This document shows, one piece after another, positions 33,876-43,647 of a stretch of 64,000 bases of DNA; position 1 is the first letter of the stretch; every line of letters begins with the position of its first letter. The position numbers were made by a program, and so were the translations under genes. Source of the DNA: Microbacterium sp. APC 3901. GTDB taxonomy: Bacteria > Actinomycetota > Actinomycetes > Actinomycetales > Microbacteriaceae. Where the stretch lies: NCBI RefSeq assembly GCF_030407765.1, contig NZ_JASDCU010000001.1, positions 248,001-312,000 on the forward strand. Direction: 5' to 3'. The notes beneath the pieces are model-generated. The model saw nothing but the letters and a program-made list of their open reading frames with translations, searched no databases and had not been told where the DNA came from.

Positions 33876-36046
33876 CGAACCGCCCGTGCGCGACGACGTC
33901 GCTGGACCAACCCCATGGTCTTGTCCTGCAGGTCGACCAGCGGCTTGCCGGCAGCATCGGTGGCGTGTCTGGTCCAGACGCCGTCGGCGCCGAGGTGCCA
34001 CGACGTGGTGCCCGGGTCCATGGCGAGGTCGAAGAAGTCGAGCAGGTCCTTCATGTGACCGGGGTCGGTGACGCGCACGAGCGCCTCGACCCGTCGGTCG
34101 AGGTTGCGATGCATCATGTCGGCGCTGCCGATGTACACCTGGGCATCGCCGTCGTTGTGGAACGCGAAGATGCGCGAGTGCTCGAGGTACCTGCCGAGGA
34201 TGCTGCGGACCGTGATGTTGTCGCTGATGCCCTCGAGGTCGGTGCGCAGGCTGCAGATGCCGCGCACCCACACGTCGACCTTCACACCGGCGGCGCTGGC
34301 GCGGTAGAGGGCGTCGATGACCTCTTCGTCGACCATCGAGTTCACCTTGATGCGGATGCTCGCCGGCTTGCCGTTCTCGGCATTGCGGCGTTCGTGGTCG
34401 ATCTGTCTCACGAGGCCCTTGCGCAGGTGGAGGGGAGCCACGAGAAGGCGCTTGAACTTCTTCTCGATCGCATAGCCGCTGAGCTCGTTGAACAGACGGG
34501 TGAGGTCCTTGCCGACCTGAGCGTCGGTCGTGAACAGTCCGAAGTCCTCGTAGATGCGGCTGGTCTTCGGGTTGTAGTTGCCCGTGCCGATGTGCGAGTA
34601 GTGGCGGAGCACTCCGTCTTCCTCACGGATTACGAGCGCGAGCTTGCAGTGGGTCTTGAGCCCGACGAGGCCGTAGACCACGTGGACGCCTGCCTTCTCG
34701 AGCTTGCGCGCCCAGACGATGTTGTTCGCCTCGTCGAAGCGGGCCTTGACCTCGACCAGCGCCAGCACCTGCTTGCCCGCCTCGGCGGCGTTGATCAGCG
34801 CCTCGACGATCGGGCTGTCGCCCGAGGTGCGGTAGAGCGTCTGCTTGATCGCGAGCACGTGCGGGTCGCGCGCAGCCTGCTCGAGGAACGACACGACGCT
34901 GGTGGTGAACGACTCGTACGGGTGGTGCACGAGCACGTCCGACTTGCGGATCGCCTTGAAGATGTCGGCTCGGGTGTTGCTGCCGGTCGGCTGGAATGCG
35001 ACCGCCGTGGTCGGGAGGTGCGGCGGGTAGCGCAGATCGGGTCGATCGATGCGCGACAGGTCGAAGAGACCTCGGAGGTCGAGCGGCCCGGGGAGCCGGT
35101 AGATCTCCTGGTCGGTGATCTCGAGCTCGCGCACGAGGAGGTCCATCGTGACCTCGTCCATGTCGTCGGTGATCTCGAGACGGATCGGCGGGCCGAAACG
35201 GCGACGCAGCAGCTCGGCCTCGAGCGCCTGGATGAGGTTCTCGCTCTCGTCCTCCTCGATCTCGACGTCTTCGTTGCGAGTGAGGCGGAACGCGTGGTGG
35301 TCGAGGACCTCCATGCCGGGGAAGAGGTCGCCGAGGTGGTTCGCGATGAGCTCTTCGAGGGTGAGGAAGCGCTTGATCTCGCCGGACCCAGGGACCTCGA
35401 CGAAGCGGGGCAGCATGGGCGGCACCTTCAGTCGGGCGAACTCCTGTCGGCCGGTGCGGGCGTTGCGGATGCGGATGGCGAGGTTGAGGGACAGCCCGGA
35501 GATGTACGGGAAAGGGTGCGCGGGGTCGACGGCGAGGGGCATGAGCACGGGGAACACCTGCGCCCCGAAGTAGTCGGAGAGCTTGGAGCGCTCTTCGTCG
35601 GTGAGCTCGGACCACTCGGTGATCTCGATGCCGGACTCGGCCAGGGCCGGACGCACGAGCGACTTCCACGCATCGGCGTGGCGGAGCTGCAGCGCGTGCG
35701 CTTCTCGGGCGATGTCGGCGAGTGCATCGGCGGGGGAGCGGCCGATGTTGGTGGGCACCGCCAGACCGGTCACGATGCGGCGCTTGAGCCCGGCGACGCG
35801 CACCATGAAGAACTCGTCGAGGTTGCTCGCGAAGATGGCGAGGAAGTTCGCACGCTCGAGTTCGGGGAGCGACGGATCCTCCGCGAGTTCGAGCACGCGC
35901 TGGTTGAAGGCGAGCCAGCTCAGCTCGCGATCGTGGTAGCGGTGGTCGGGGAGGAGCGCGTCGTGGGACTCGATGGCATCGAAGTCGTCATCTTCAGCGT
36001 CACCGAGACCTGCGTCGGCGAGTGCGGGATCGATCATGGGGTACAT
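33872..36046 (-). CDS. ppk: polyphosphate kinase 1
   Basis: 724 aa. It polymerises the gamma-phosphate of ATP into polyphosphate and works in reverse to make ATP. The N-domain starts [19 protein letters not shown]. The phospho-His sites are in THCKLALV and [24 protein letters not shown], and the C-domain contains [14 protein letters not shown] metal and nucleotide residues and [17 protein letters not shown] 36046 or 36037 may be the start; neither has a clear Shine-Dalgarno. A degenerate PHO box lies just upstream. The downstream gene overlaps by 4 bp. Confidence 0.95.
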   Translation of the reverse strand: MYPMIDPALADAGLGDAEDDDFDAIESHDALLPDHRYHDRELSWLAFNQRVLELAEDPSLPELERANFLAIFASNLDEFFMVRVAGLKRRIVTGLAVPTNIGRSPADALADIAREAHALQLRHADAWKSLVRPALAESGIEITEWSELTDEERSKLSDYFGAQVFPVLMPLAVDPAHPFPYISGLSLNLAIRIRNARTGRQEFARLKVPPMLPRFVEVPGSGEIKRFLTLEELIANHLGDLFPGMEVLDHHAFRLTRNEDVEIEEDESENLIQALEAELLRRRFGPPIRLEITDDMDEVTMDLLVRELEITDQEIYRLPGPLDLRGLFDLSRIDRPDLRYPPHLPTTAVAFQPTGSNTRADIFKAIRKSDVLVHHPYESFTTSVVSFLEQAARDPHVLAIKQTLYRTSGDSPIVEALINAAEAGKQVLALVEVKARFDEANNIVWARKLEKAGVHVVYGLVGLKTHCKLALVIREEDGVLRHYSHIGTGNYNPKTSRIYEDFGLFTTDAQVGKDLTRLFNELSGYAIEKKFKRLLVAPLHLRKGLVRQIDHERRNAENGKPASIRIKVNSMVDEEVIDALYRASAAGVKVDVWVRGICSLRTDLEGISDNITVRSILGRYLEHSRIFAFHNDGDAQVYIGSADMMHRNLDRRVEALVRVTDPGHMKDLLDFFDLAMDPGTTSWHLGADGVWTRHATDAAGKPLVDLQDKTMGLVQRRRRARAVR

Positions 36047-36059
36047 CTAAGCACCGAGA

Positions 36060-36077
36060 GGTGACGCGTGCGTGAAC
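36060..36077 (-). promoter_or_regulatory. degenerate PHO box of ppk
   Basis: Minus strand GTTCACG (36077-36071) and CGTCACC (36066-36060), 11 bp apart; each differs from GTTCACC by one or two bases. It is only 14-31 bp before the ppk start. Orientation relative to the gene is the same as at pstS. Phosphate control of ppk is known in Streptomyces. Confidence 0.5.
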
Positions 36078-36091
36078 TGACGTCGAGTGCG

Positions 36092-36775
36092 TCACCGTGA
36101 TGCGGCGACCGTCTCCTCGTCGTAGACGTTGAATCGGTATCCGACGTTGCGGACGGTGCCGATGATCTGCTCCTGGTCGCCCAGCTTCGCCCGCAGCCGT
36201 CGCACGTGCACGTCGACGGTTCTCGTGCCGCCGAAGTAGTCGTAGCCCCACACCTCGCTGAGCAGCTGCTCTCGGGTGAAGACCCGCGAAGGGTGCGTGG
36301 CGAGGAAGTGCAGCAGCTGGAACTCCTTGTACGTGAGGTCCAGCGGGCGCCCTCTGAGCTTCGCCGAGTACGACTGCTCGTCGATCGTGACGCCGGATGC
36401 CTGCACGCGGGTGGGTTCTGCGACCTCGTCCCGGCGGGCGAGGGCGAGCCGGACGCGGGCGTCGGTCTCTGCGGGGCCGGCGGTGGCGAGGAGCACGTCG
36501 TCGATGCCCCAGTCTCCGGACAGCGCGCTCATCCCGCCCTCCGTGACGACGAGCAGCAGCGGCGCATCCTGGCCGGTGGCTCGCAGCAGGCGACACAGAG
36601 ACTTCGCGCCGACGAGATCGAGACGACCGTCGACGATCACGATGTCGTACTCGGGGGCGCTCACGAGTTGGGCGGGCTCGGCCGGGATCTGGCGCACTCG
36701 ATGGCTGAGAAGCTCGAGTGCGGGCAGGACCTGCTCCGAGACCGGAGCATTGGTCAACACCAGGACCTGGGCCAC
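36092..36775 (-). CDS. glnR: GlnR-type OmpR-family nitrogen regulator
   Basis: 227 aa. The receiver-like N-domain ([20 protein letters not shown]... [11 protein letters not shown]... [22 protein letters not shown]) keeps the Asp of VDGRLDL but lacks much of the usual phosphorylation pocket, as in actinobacterial GlnR. The C-terminal winged helix is [26 protein letters not shown] to [15 protein letters not shown]. It closely follows Streptomyces GlnR, which controls ammonium assimilation. GTG 36775 has AAGGAG five bases upstream. No kinase gene adjoins it, as usual for this orphan regulator. Confidence 0.9.
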   Translation of the reverse strand: MAQVLVLTNAPVSEQVLPALELLSHRVRQIPAEPAQLVSAPEYDIVIVDGRLDLVGAKSLCRLLRATGQDAPLLLVVTEGGMSALSGDWGIDDVLLATAGPAETDARVRLALARRDEVAEPTRVQASGVTIDEQSYSAKLRGRPLDLTYKEFQLLHFLATHPSRVFTREQLLSEVWGYDYFGGTRTVDVHVRRLRAKLGDQEQIIGTVRNVGYRFNVYDEETVAASR

Positions 36776-36847
36776 ACGCACTCCTTCCGGACGGCGGGGT
36801 ACGCCGTGCCGCAATGATACCGGGCGCCGATGGGTCACAATGGAGTC

Positions 36848-37135
36848 ATGACGGATCCAGCGCTCGCACCGCGTAATGCTTTCGTCGGCGTGCTCATCGT
36901 CTGGGCGGTCGCGTTCGTCGCCTCCGTCGGCGTGGGCATCTTCGTCGCCGAGGGGTGGCGGGTGCCGTGGCTGCTCGTCGTCTTCGGCGCGATCGTGCTC
37001 CTCTCCTTCGCCGTGCAGCTGCAGCTCGGGCGCACTCAGGGGTTCATCTTCCGTGTCGGCGCCAGCACGATCGGTGCACTGCTGCTGATGGGCGTGATCT
37101 CGGTCGGCTTCGGTCTCGCCGCTCTCGTCACATGA
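36848..37135 (+). CDS. small three-helix membrane protein
   Basis: 95 aa with three hydrophobic segments (about 16-36, 43-62 and 71-93) and no motif I recognise. It lies divergent from glnR and before the 37-aa membrane peptide and nitrobindin genes. GGAG precedes ATG 36848 closely. The function is unknown. Confidence 0.75.
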   Translation: MTDPALAPRNAFVGVLIVWAVAFVASVGVGIFVAEGWRVPWLLVVFGAIVLLSFAVQLQLGRTQGFIFRVGASTIGALLLMGVISVGFGLAALVT

Positions 37136-37180
37136 ATCGCGAACGCGACACTCGGCGCGCTGAAGGGTAAAGTGGAGGCC

Positions 37181-37294
37181 ATGGACCTCGTGGCGCTCGA
37201 ACTCTTCTTCATCGGACTCCTCGGCCTGGCGAGCCTCGCGATCGCATTCGTCTCGGTCGTCGTGCTGCGGAACCTCTTCCGCGGCCAGCGCTGA
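37181..37294 (+). CDS. 37-residue single-helix membrane peptide
   Basis: ATG 37181 follows GTGGAGG at a good distance and opens a frame of 37 aa: an acidic start, one long hydrophobic helix (about residues 5-30) and a basic end RNLFRGQR, the positive-inside shape of a type I/III membrane peptide. The stop is 6 bp before the nitrobindin GTG, so it is spaced like an operon member. It is too short for most gene finders. No family known to me. Confidence 0.6.
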   Translation: MDLVALELFFIGLLGLASLAIAFVSVVVLRNLFRGQR

Positions 37295-37299
37295 GCATC

Positions 37300-37902
37300 G
37301 TGCTCGAGCTGCCCACAGACCTCCCCGCCGACCTCGCGCCGCTGTCGTGGCTGATCGGAGTCTGGGAGGGAACCGGCGTCATCGACTACCCGGTCGGCGA
37401 CGACCGTCTGCAGGGCGAGTTCACCCATCGGGTGAGCTTCAGCCATGACGGCGGTCCCTTCCTGAACTACTCCGCGACCGCGATCCTCGCGGCCGAAGAC
37501 GGCGCCGCCTCGATCCCGCTCGTCGCGGAGACCGGCTTCTGGCGTCTCTCCCGCCCGGCCTCCGACGCCGATGCCGGCCCCGCACTGCTGCCGCCGCGAG
37601 CCGAGCCCGCCGTTCGGGGCGTCGACGATGTCGAGGCCCTCCGCGCTCCGTCGGGCGGCTTCCCCATCGAGGTCTCGATCGCCCACGCCGACGGCATGCT
37701 CGAGCTCTACCTCGGCGAGATCAACGGCCCTCGCATCGACATCGCATCCGACGCGATCGTGCGCGGAGCCGGGGCGAAGGAGTACGGCGCCGCCACGCGG
37801 ATGTACGGCCTGGTCGACAATCACCTCCTCTGGGCCTGGGACATCGCGGCTCTCGGAACACCGATGCGGTCGCACGCCTCCGCCCGACTCGCGAAGGTCT
37901 GA
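37300..37902 (+). CDS. nitrobindin-like heme-binding beta-barrel protein
   Basis: 200 aa of the FABP-like/THAP4-nitrobindin family (compare Mtb Rv0813c). The N-terminal lipocalin-type signature is [17 protein letters not shown] (GxWxGxG). The C-terminal proximal His lies in [12 protein letters not shown] after WAWDIAALG. Nitrobindins bind ferric heme and convert peroxynitrite to nitrate. An acidic/Pro loop (about 88-115) is inserted. GTG 37300 is 6 bp after the small peptide gene; ygfZ follows after 1 bp. Confidence 0.85.
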   Translation: MLELPTDLPADLAPLSWLIGVWEGTGVIDYPVGDDRLQGEFTHRVSFSHDGGPFLNYSATAILAAEDGAASIPLVAETGFWRLSRPASDADAGPALLPPRAEPAVRGVDDVEALRAPSGGFPIEVSIAHADGMLELYLGEINGPRIDIASDAIVRGAGAKEYGAATRMYGLVDNHLLWAWDIAALGTPMRSHASARLAKV

Positions 37903-37903
37903 C

Positions 37904-39025
37904 ATGACCGGATTCACCGACATCCCCGGCGCCGTGATCGGCGAGCACGGGATCGCCCACTTCGGTGACGCCTTCCGTGAGCAGCGTCGCCTCGCAGACG
38001 GTGCGGCCCTCGTTCCGCTCGACGACCGGAAGGTCATCGAAGTCGCGGGTCCCGAACGGCTGGGGTGGCTGGATTCGATCACCTCCCAGTCCGTCGGGCG
38101 ACTCGCTGCCGGTGAGAGCACGGAACTGCTCGTGCTCGACCCTCAAGGGCGTGTGGAGCACGCGGCTGGTGTGGTCGACGACGGCTCGTCGACCTGGCTG
38201 ATCGCCGACACCGACGACGTGGACGCCCTCGCGACCTGGCTGACGCGCATGAAGTTCCGCACACAGGCGACCGTGACGGTGCGCCCCGATCTGGCGCTGC
38301 TCGGTTTCGTCGACGGTGGCACTGCGGCTGAGCGCGCGACTGCTGCCGCATCCGCTCCTGCAGGCGCTCCGCTGGTCTGGGACGATCCCTGGCAGCGGGT
38401 GAGTGCGGGTGGGCACCAGTACGCCCAGATCTCCGATCATCCGGGCGCTGACCTCGCCTGGAGGGTGGCGATCGCGACGACCGATGCAGCTGACGCGCTC
38501 GCCGCGACCCTGTCGTCCGAAGAGGTGGCGGGGCTCCTCGCCGCCGAGGCGTTGCGTGTCGCAGCCTGGCGTCCGCGCTGGTCGGCCGAAGTCGACGAGC
38601 GCTCGCTGCCGCACGAATCCGACTGGATCCGCACGGCGGTGCACCTGAACAAGGGGTGTTACCGGGGTCAGGAGACGGTGGCCAAGGTGCACAACCTCGG
38701 ACACCCGCCACGCAGAATGGCGGCGCTGCACCTCGACGGCAGCGAGGCGGTGCTGCCCGCGGTCGGCGATGCGGTCTTCGCCGGTGACGACGAGGTGGGT
38801 CGTATCACCTCGGTCGCCAGACACCATGAGGAGGGCCCGATCGCGCTCGCGATCCTGTCCCGTCGCACGCCGGTCGGCGATCTGATCGTGCGCGCCGAGG
38901 GTGCGGACATCGCCGCGACCCAGCAGGTCATCGTGCCGGCGGATGCGGGTGCCACGGCCGACATCCCCCGTCTCACCCGTCTGTCTCGCCGCCCCAGCGC
39001 CCCGGATCCGCGTCAGGCGGGTTGA
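37904..39025 (+). CDS. ygfZ: YgfZ/GcvT-domain folate-binding protein
   Basis: 373-aa folate-dependent protein involved in assembly or repair of some Fe-S enzymes. The family motif K-G-C-Y-x-G-Q-E is present as LNKGCYRGQETVAKVHNLG, and the N-terminal part VALPLDD..GWLDSITSQSVGRL is GcvT-like. ATG 37904 follows the nitrobindin stop by one base. Co-location of ygfZ with nitrobindin, glnR and pabC is also found in Mycobacterium (Rv0811c-Rv0818), from memory. Confidence 0.9.
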   Translation: MTGFTDIPGAVIGEHGIAHFGDAFREQRRLADGAALVPLDDRKVIEVAGPERLGWLDSITSQSVGRLAAGESTELLVLDPQGRVEHAAGVVDDGSSTWLIADTDDVDALATWLTRMKFRTQATVTVRPDLALLGFVDGGTAAERATAAASAPAGAPLVWDDPWQRVSAGGHQYAQISDHPGADLAWRVAIATTDAADALAATLSSEEVAGLLAAEALRVAAWRPRWSAEVDERSLPHESDWIRTAVHLNKGCYRGQETVAKVHNLGHPPRRMAALHLDGSEAVLPAVGDAVFAGDDEVGRITSVARHHEEGPIALAILSRRTPVGDLIVRAEGADIAATQQVIVPADAGATADIPRLTRLSRRPSAPDPRQAG

Positions 39026-39051
39026 ATCCGGGCGGTGCCGCGAGGCGCACG

Positions 39052-39876
39052 TCAGGGGAGCGGAGCCACGGCATCCCAGGGGAGCGTGAGCTCACCCAGG
39101 CGCCACCGGGCTTTGCCGCCCCGCACTGGCCACCCCTGATCACGCAGAGCGGTGACGGCGGCGAGGAATCGCTGGGTCGCTCCGAAGGTCGACAGCGGCG
39201 CCGCTCGGCTCCACTCGCGGTCGAGGCCGACGAGCAGCGCGTGCACACGTTCGCCGGGAACATTGCGGTGGATGAGCGCCTTCGGCAGCCGCTCCGCGAC
39301 GATGCTCGGATGCTCGAGGTCGGCGAGGCGGAGCGAGATCGTGAACCGTTGCGGCGCTCCCGTCGAGTCCACATCGATCCAGCTCGACACGCGTCCGATC
39401 TCGTCGCAGGTGCCCTCGACGAGCAGCCCGTCAGGAGACAGCCGAGTCGCCATGGTGCGCCAGGCGCTCGCGACATCGCCCTCGTCGTACTGCCGCAGCA
39501 CGTTCATCGCCCGGATCACCGCCGGTCGGCGTCCCTCCGGCAGCGGCACCTCGAACCCGCCGCGGGCGAACGACACCCGGAGATCGGGGGAGAAGGGGGT
39601 GCGCGCAGCCTGCACTTCGACCAGCTGGCGGTTCGCAGTGGCCACCCTCTCCGGGTCGATCTCGAGGCCGCGCACCTCCGCATCCGCGCGCACGCGCTGC
39701 AGCCGGGTCGCGAGCTCGAACGCCGTCACGCCGCTGGCTCCATAGCCGAGGTCGATGGCCAGGGGATCCCGGGCTCGGAGGAAAGCGGGGCTCGCGGCGA
39801 TCCATCGATCGTTGCGGCGCAGTCGGTTCGTCCCGGTGGTGCCGCGGGTCGGCCGGCCGAGAGGAGATGACGCCAT
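39052..39876 (-). CDS. class I SAM-dependent methyltransferase-like protein
   Basis: 274 aa. Motif I is AIDLGYGASGVTAFELATRL (DxGxG), the acidic post-I residue is in VRGLEIDPERV, and the motif IV region is FARGGFEVPL with VIRAMNVLRQYDEGDV. The second half, RFTISLRLADLEHPS and WPVRGGKARWRLGELTLPW, is specific to an actinobacterial family without known substrate. It diverges from gpmA (60 bp). Confidence 0.75.
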   Translation of the reverse strand: MASSPLGRPTRGTTGTNRLRRNDRWIAASPAFLRARDPLAIDLGYGASGVTAFELATRLQRVRADAEVRGLEIDPERVATANRQLVEVQAARTPFSPDLRVSFARGGFEVPLPEGRRPAVIRAMNVLRQYDEGDVASAWRTMATRLSPDGLLVEGTCDEIGRVSSWIDVDSTGAPQRFTISLRLADLEHPSIVAERLPKALIHRNVPGERVHALLVGLDREWSRAAPLSTFGATQRFLAAVTALRDQGWPVRGGKARWRLGELTLPWDAVAPLP

Positions 39877-39936
39877 GCGTCAATCCTCGCAGGGCACAGG
39901 CGTGGACGCGTCGAGCTGCGCCGATAAACTGACGTC

Positions 39937-40686
39937 ATGACTTCGAAGCGCACCCTGATCCTGCTCCGTCACGGCCGGAGCGAGTGGAACGAACTGAACC
40001 TCTTCACCGGCTGGGTGGACGTCCGCCTGAACGAGCAGGGCAAGAAGGAGGCCCAGCGCGGCGGCGAGCTGCTGGCAGAGGCCGGCATCCTCCCCGATGT
40101 CCTGCACACGTCGCTGCTCAGCCGTGCGATCCAGACCGCGAACATCGCACTGGACGCGGCCGACCGCCTGTGGATCCCCGTCACGCGCTCGTGGCGCCTC
40201 AACGAGCGCCACTACGGCGCTCTGCAGGGCAAGGACAAGGCGCAGACCCTCGAGGAGTTCGGCCCCGAGCAGTTCCAGCTGTGGCGTCGCTCGTTCGACG
40301 TGCCACCGCCCCTGCTCGACGACGAGAGCGAGTTCAGCCAGGTGGGCGACGTCCGCTACGCCGACATCGACGGCGAGGTGCCCCGCACCGAGTCGCTCAA
40401 GCTCGTCATCGACCGCCTGCTGCCGTACTGGAACGACGCGATCGTGCCCGACCTCGAGGCCGGCAAGACGGTTCTCGTCACCGCCCACGGCAACTCGCTG
40501 CGCGGCCTCGTGAAGCACCTCGAGGGCATCAGCGACGACGACATCGCCGAGCTGAACATCCCCACCGGCATCCCGCTGGTCTACGAGCTCGACGAGAACA
40601 ACGTCCCCACCGGACCCGGCCGCTACCTCGACCCCGAGGCCGCCGCCGCCGGAGCCGCAGCCGTGGCCGCGCAGGGCAAGAAGTAA
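39937..40686 (+). CDS. gpmA: 2,3-bisphosphoglycerate-dependent phosphoglycerate mutase
   Basis: 249 aa, interconverting 3- and 2-phosphoglycerate in glycolysis. The phospho-His is in [12 protein letters not shown], followed by [43 protein letters not shown] and the second His in [23 protein letters not shown] (39925-39930) ends six bases before the ATG, suggesting leaderless mRNA. It sits next to phoU-senX3-regX3 as gpm1 does in M. tuberculosis. Confidence 0.96.
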   Translation: MTSKRTLILLRHGRSEWNELNLFTGWVDVRLNEQGKKEAQRGGELLAEAGILPDVLHTSLLSRAIQTANIALDAADRLWIPVTRSWRLNERHYGALQGKDKAQTLEEFGPEQFQLWRRSFDVPPPLLDDESEFSQVGDVRYADIDGEVPRTESLKLVIDRLLPYWNDAIVPDLEAGKTVLVTAHGNSLRGLVKHLEGISDDDIAELNIPTGIPLVYELDENNVPTGPGRYLDPEAAAAGAAAVAAQGKK

Positions 40687-40696
40687 CAGAACACGA

Positions 40697-40733
40697 CGAA
40701 GGGGGCGGATGCTGTCAGCATCCGCCCCCTTCG
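40697..40733. terminator. bidirectional terminator between gpmA and phoU
   Basis: Perfect 16-bp stem CGAAGGGGGCGGATGC (40697-40712) and its complement (40718-40733), TGTCA loop, between convergent genes. Confidence 0.9.
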
Positions 40734-40749
40734 TATCTCTCGTGACGCC

Positions 40750-41448
40750 TCAGGCGTGGCCGAACTCGCGCTGCTGCTCGGCTGCGAGGGGGATGTCCTC
40801 TTCTTCGACGCGCCAGTCACCGGTCGCGAGGTACACGACCTTCTTGGCGACGGCGACCGCATGGTCGGCGAAGCGCTCGTGGTAGCGGCTGGCGAGCGTG
40901 GCGTCGACCGTCGCGGTCGCCTCGCCCTTCCAGTTGTCACTGAGCACCTTCTCGAACACGCTGGCGTGCAGCTCGTCGATGTCGTCGTCGGTGTTGCGGA
41001 TCGTGTCGGCGAGACGCAGATCCTGGGTGCGCAGCAGTTCGGCGAGCGTGCGCGAGATCTCGACGTCGAGCTCGCCCATCTTGGTGAACGTGCCCTTGAG
41101 GCCCTTCGGGATCGCGCGCTCGGGGAAGCGGAGGCGGGCGAGCTGGGCGATGTGCTCGGACATGTCGCCCATGCGCTCGAGCGACGCGCTGACGCGCAGC
41201 GCGATCACCACGATGCGCAGATCGCGAGCCACGGGCTGCTGACGGGCGAGGATCTCGATGGCCTGCTCGTCGAGCTTGACTGCCAGCTCGTCGATCTTCG
41301 CGTCGTCGGCGATGACCTCTTCGGCGAGCTCGACGTCGCTGGTGGCGAACGCACGCGTCGCCTTGTCGATCGAGACCGTGACGAGGTCGGCGATCTCCAC
41401 GAGACGGGACTGCAGGTCCTCGAGGGACTGGTGGAAGACTTCGCGCAT
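40750..41448 (-). CDS. phoU: phosphate transport regulator PhoU
   Basis: 232 aa, two three-helix bundles with the metal-binding repeats IADDAKIDELAVKLDEQA and IRNTDDDIDELHASVFE, and RVSASLERMGDMSEHIAQLARL and YHERFADHAVAVAKKVVYL. PhoU links the Pst transporter to the SenX3-RegX3 kinase and lowers its signal when phosphate is high. The start at 41448 begins MREVFHQSLEDLQ, the usual N-terminus. It is divergent from senX3 with a PHO box between. Confidence 0.94.
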   Translation of the reverse strand: MREVFHQSLEDLQSRLVEIADLVTVSIDKATRAFATSDVELAEEVIADDAKIDELAVKLDEQAIEILARQQPVARDLRIVVIALRVSASLERMGDMSEHIAQLARLRFPERAIPKGLKGTFTKMGELDVEISRTLAELLRTQDLRLADTIRNTDDDIDELHASVFEKVLSDNWKGEATATVDATLASRYHERFADHAVAVAKKVVYLATGDWRVEEEDIPLAAEQQREFGHA

Positions 41449-41568
41449 GTGGGCGCAACCTTTCATTCGGGTCTCGACTGTGGTGACAGCGCGAGACGGC
41501 TGGGTCGTCCGCGCGGGAGGAGAGGTCCGCGCTCCCGCACAGGCCCGAAAGCGATTGTCTGCTTCGAA

Positions 41569-41597
41569 GGTTAACGAACGGTGCCCAGCACGTGAAT
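41569..41597 (-). promoter_or_regulatory. PHO box in the phoU-senX3 divergent region
   Basis: Three 11-bp-period units, read on the minus strand as ATTCACG, GGGCACC and GTTAACC (units start on the plus strand at 41591, 41580 and 41569). They are degenerate copies of GTTCACC in the same orientation relative to phoU as the pstS box is to pstS. The region is well placed to act on both divergent genes. Confidence 0.6.
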
Positions 41598-41669
41598 AGT
41601 ACTTCTCGCGTTGTCGCCAGCGCAGGAGAACCCGCCGATCCGGCGGTGAACGCACTCTACGCTGGGGTT

Positions 41670-42887
41670 ATGACCTTGCCGCAGATCGCGCTGCTCGCGT
41701 TGGCCGTCGGCCTCGTGATCGGCATCGGCCTCTCGCTCCTCGTCGCCTGGGCGTACCGCGCCAGGGCCCGAGTCGCCGATGAGACGTCACTCGCCGTTCC
41801 GGCCGGCGTCACCGCGGTGTTGGGCAGCATGGACGACGCAGCCTGCGTGGTCGACTCATCGGGCCTCGTGCTCGCCGTCTCGAAGGCGGCCACACGATTC
41901 GGCATCGAGGTGGGTGCACCGCTCGAGAATCCGGAGCTGCGTCAGCTCGTGCGGGGAGGGCGCAATGAGGGGAGCTCGGCGACCGAGTCTCTGCGCATCA
42001 CCCGCGGCGGGCTCAGCCTCGACCCGCGACTGGTGTCGGCTCGTGCGAGCGCGATCAGCCCTCGCATGACTCTGCTGATCATCCGCGATGTCACGGAGCA
42101 GGAGCGTCTCGACCAGATGCGCCGCGATTTCGTGGCCAACACCAGCCACGAGCTCAAGACCCCCGTCGGAGCGGTCACGCTGCTGGCCGAGGCCATCGAG
42201 TCCGCAGCGGACGACCCCGCGCAGGTGCGCCATTTCGCCTCCAGGATCTCGGCCGAGGCCACTCGTCTCGGGCAGCTGACCGGCCGCATCATGAGTCTGT
42301 CGAGACTTCAGACCGACGATGCGCTGTCGGACGTGCGGCCCGTCTCGATCGACGAGGTTCTGGCGACCGCCCTCGAGGCGCATGTCGTGCAGGCCGACTC
42401 CGCCGGGGTCGAGCTGGCTCGTGGCGGTGACCGGGGAGTCTGGGTGCGCGGTGACTCGCAGATCTTGATCGAAGCCTTCGGCAATCTCATCGCCAACGCG
42501 ATCGTCTACTCCCCGAAGGGATCCCGCGTCGGAATCGGGGTGAAGGCCGACGACGGGGTCGTCGAAGTCGCCGTGTCCGACCAGGGCATCGGCATCGCGG
42601 AGGCGGACCGAGAGCGGATCTTCGAGCGCTTCTACCGCGCAGACGAGGCGAGGTCCCGCCGCACCGGCGGAACCGGTCTCGGGCTCTCGATCGTCAAGCA
42701 CGCCACACAGCGCCACGGCGGCGAGGTGCGACTGTGGTCGCGCCCCGGACGAGGCTCGACCTTCACCATCAGGCTTCCCACGATCGATGCTCCCCCGAGC
42801 ATCGACAGGGACAAGAAGAACAAGAAGAAGCGCGAGCGCAAGGCGGCGAAGGCCGCGGCTCGCGTCCGAAACGGAGAGAACGCATGA
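41670..42887 (+). CDS. senX3: phosphate sensor histidine kinase (SenX3/PhoR type)
   Basis: 405 aa. One membrane helix at about 4-30, a PAS-like sensor part, then the H-box DFVANTSHELKTPVGAV, N-box NLIANAIVYSP, G1 VSDQGIGIAEADRERIFERFYR and G2 GTGLGLSIVKHATQRHGG. The C-terminus ends in a Lys/Arg-rich tail of about 30 residues. ATG 41670 is chosen because TACGCT (41658-41663) ends six bases before it (leaderless) and the helix follows at once; GTG 41592 would begin inside the PHO box. It overlaps regX3 by 4 bp. Confidence 0.92.
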   Translation: MTLPQIALLALAVGLVIGIGLSLLVAWAYRARARVADETSLAVPAGVTAVLGSMDDAACVVDSSGLVLAVSKAATRFGIEVGAPLENPELRQLVRGGRNEGSSATESLRITRGGLSLDPRLVSARASAISPRMTLLIIRDVTEQERLDQMRRDFVANTSHELKTPVGAVTLLAEAIESAADDPAQVRHFASRISAEATRLGQLTGRIMSLSRLQTDDALSDVRPVSIDEVLATALEAHVVQADSAGVELARGGDRGVWVRGDSQILIEAFGNLIANAIVYSPKGSRVGIGVKADDGVVEVAVSDQGIGIAEADRERIFERFYRADEARSRRTGGTGLGLSIVKHATQRHGGEVRLWSRPGRGSTFTIRLPTIDAPPSIDRDKKNKKKRERKAAKAAARVRNGENA

Positions 42888-43567
42888 CCCGCATCCTTCT
42901 GGTCGAAGACGAGCCCGATCTCGCCGACCCGCTCGCCTACCTGCTGCGCAGAGAGGGGTACGAGGTCGAGATCGCCGAGGACGGCCCGGGAGCGCTGACC
43001 GCCTTCCGCGAACGGGGCGCGGACGTCGTGCTCCTCGATCTGATGCTGCCGGGGATGCCGGGCACCGAAGTGTGCCGGCAGATCCGCTCGACCTCCGCCG
43101 TGCCGATCATCATGGTCACGGCCAAGGACTCGGAGGTGGACATCGTCGTCGGGCTCGAACTCGGCGCTGACGACTACGTCACCAAGCCGTACTCGTCGCG
43201 CGAGCTGCTGGCTCGGATGCGCGCTGTGCTGCGCCGAGTGGTGCAGGCCGACAGCGAGCTCGACGAACGGGTGCTCGACGGCGGCCGTGTATCACTCGAC
43301 ATCGACCGCCACACGGTCTCGGTCGCCGGTCAGCAGATCAACATGCCGCTGAAAGAGTTCGAGCTCCTCGAAGTGCTCATGCGCAACTCGGGTCGCGTCC
43401 TCACGCGCGGACAGCTCATCGACCGGGTGTGGGGCAGCGACTACTTCGGCGACACCAAGACGCTCGACGTGCACATCAAGCGCATCCGCTCCCGGATCGA
43501 GGAGAACCCGGGCGAGCCCGTGATGCTCGTGACCGTCCGCGGCCTCGGCTACCGCTTCGAGGGCTGA
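42884..43567 (+). CDS. regX3: phosphate response regulator (RegX3/PhoP type)
   Basis: 227-aa OmpR-family regulator. Receiver: VEDEPDLADPLAYLL, phospho-Asp in VVLLDLMLPG, conserved Thr in MVTAKDSE, Lys in DDYVTKPYSSREL. DNA-binding winged helix: MPLKEFELLEVLMRNSGRVLTRGQLIDRVWG and TLDVHIKRIRSRIE. It is expected to bind the PHO boxes noted here. Its ATG overlaps senX3. Confidence 0.94.
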   Translation: MTRILLVEDEPDLADPLAYLLRREGYEVEIAEDGPGALTAFRERGADVVLLDLMLPGMPGTEVCRQIRSTSAVPIIMVTAKDSEVDIVVGLELGADDYVTKPYSSRELLARMRAVLRRVVQADSELDERVLDGGRVSLDIDRHTVSVAGQQINMPLKEFELLEVLMRNSGRVLTRGQLIDRVWGSDYFGDTKTLDVHIKRIRSRIEENPGEPVMLVTVRGLGYRFEG

Positions 43568-43594
43568 ACGCGAGAGCGTCCGGAGCGCCATACG

Positions 43595-43629
43595 GAAGAG
43601 GCCGTCACCCAGGGGGTGACGGCCTCTTC
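43595..43629. terminator. bidirectional terminator between regX3 and lpqE-like gene
   Basis: 16-bp perfect stem GAAGAGGCCGTCACCC (43595-43610) with its complement (43614-43629), three-base loop, T-rich end on the plus strand. Confidence 0.9.
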
Positions 43630-43647
43630 TTCAGCGTGCGCGCCGGA

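Noticed and set aside
33845..36064. 739-aa open frame on the plus strand
   Set aside because: Exact antisense of ppk with no recognisable domain; arises from GC-rich codon third positions.
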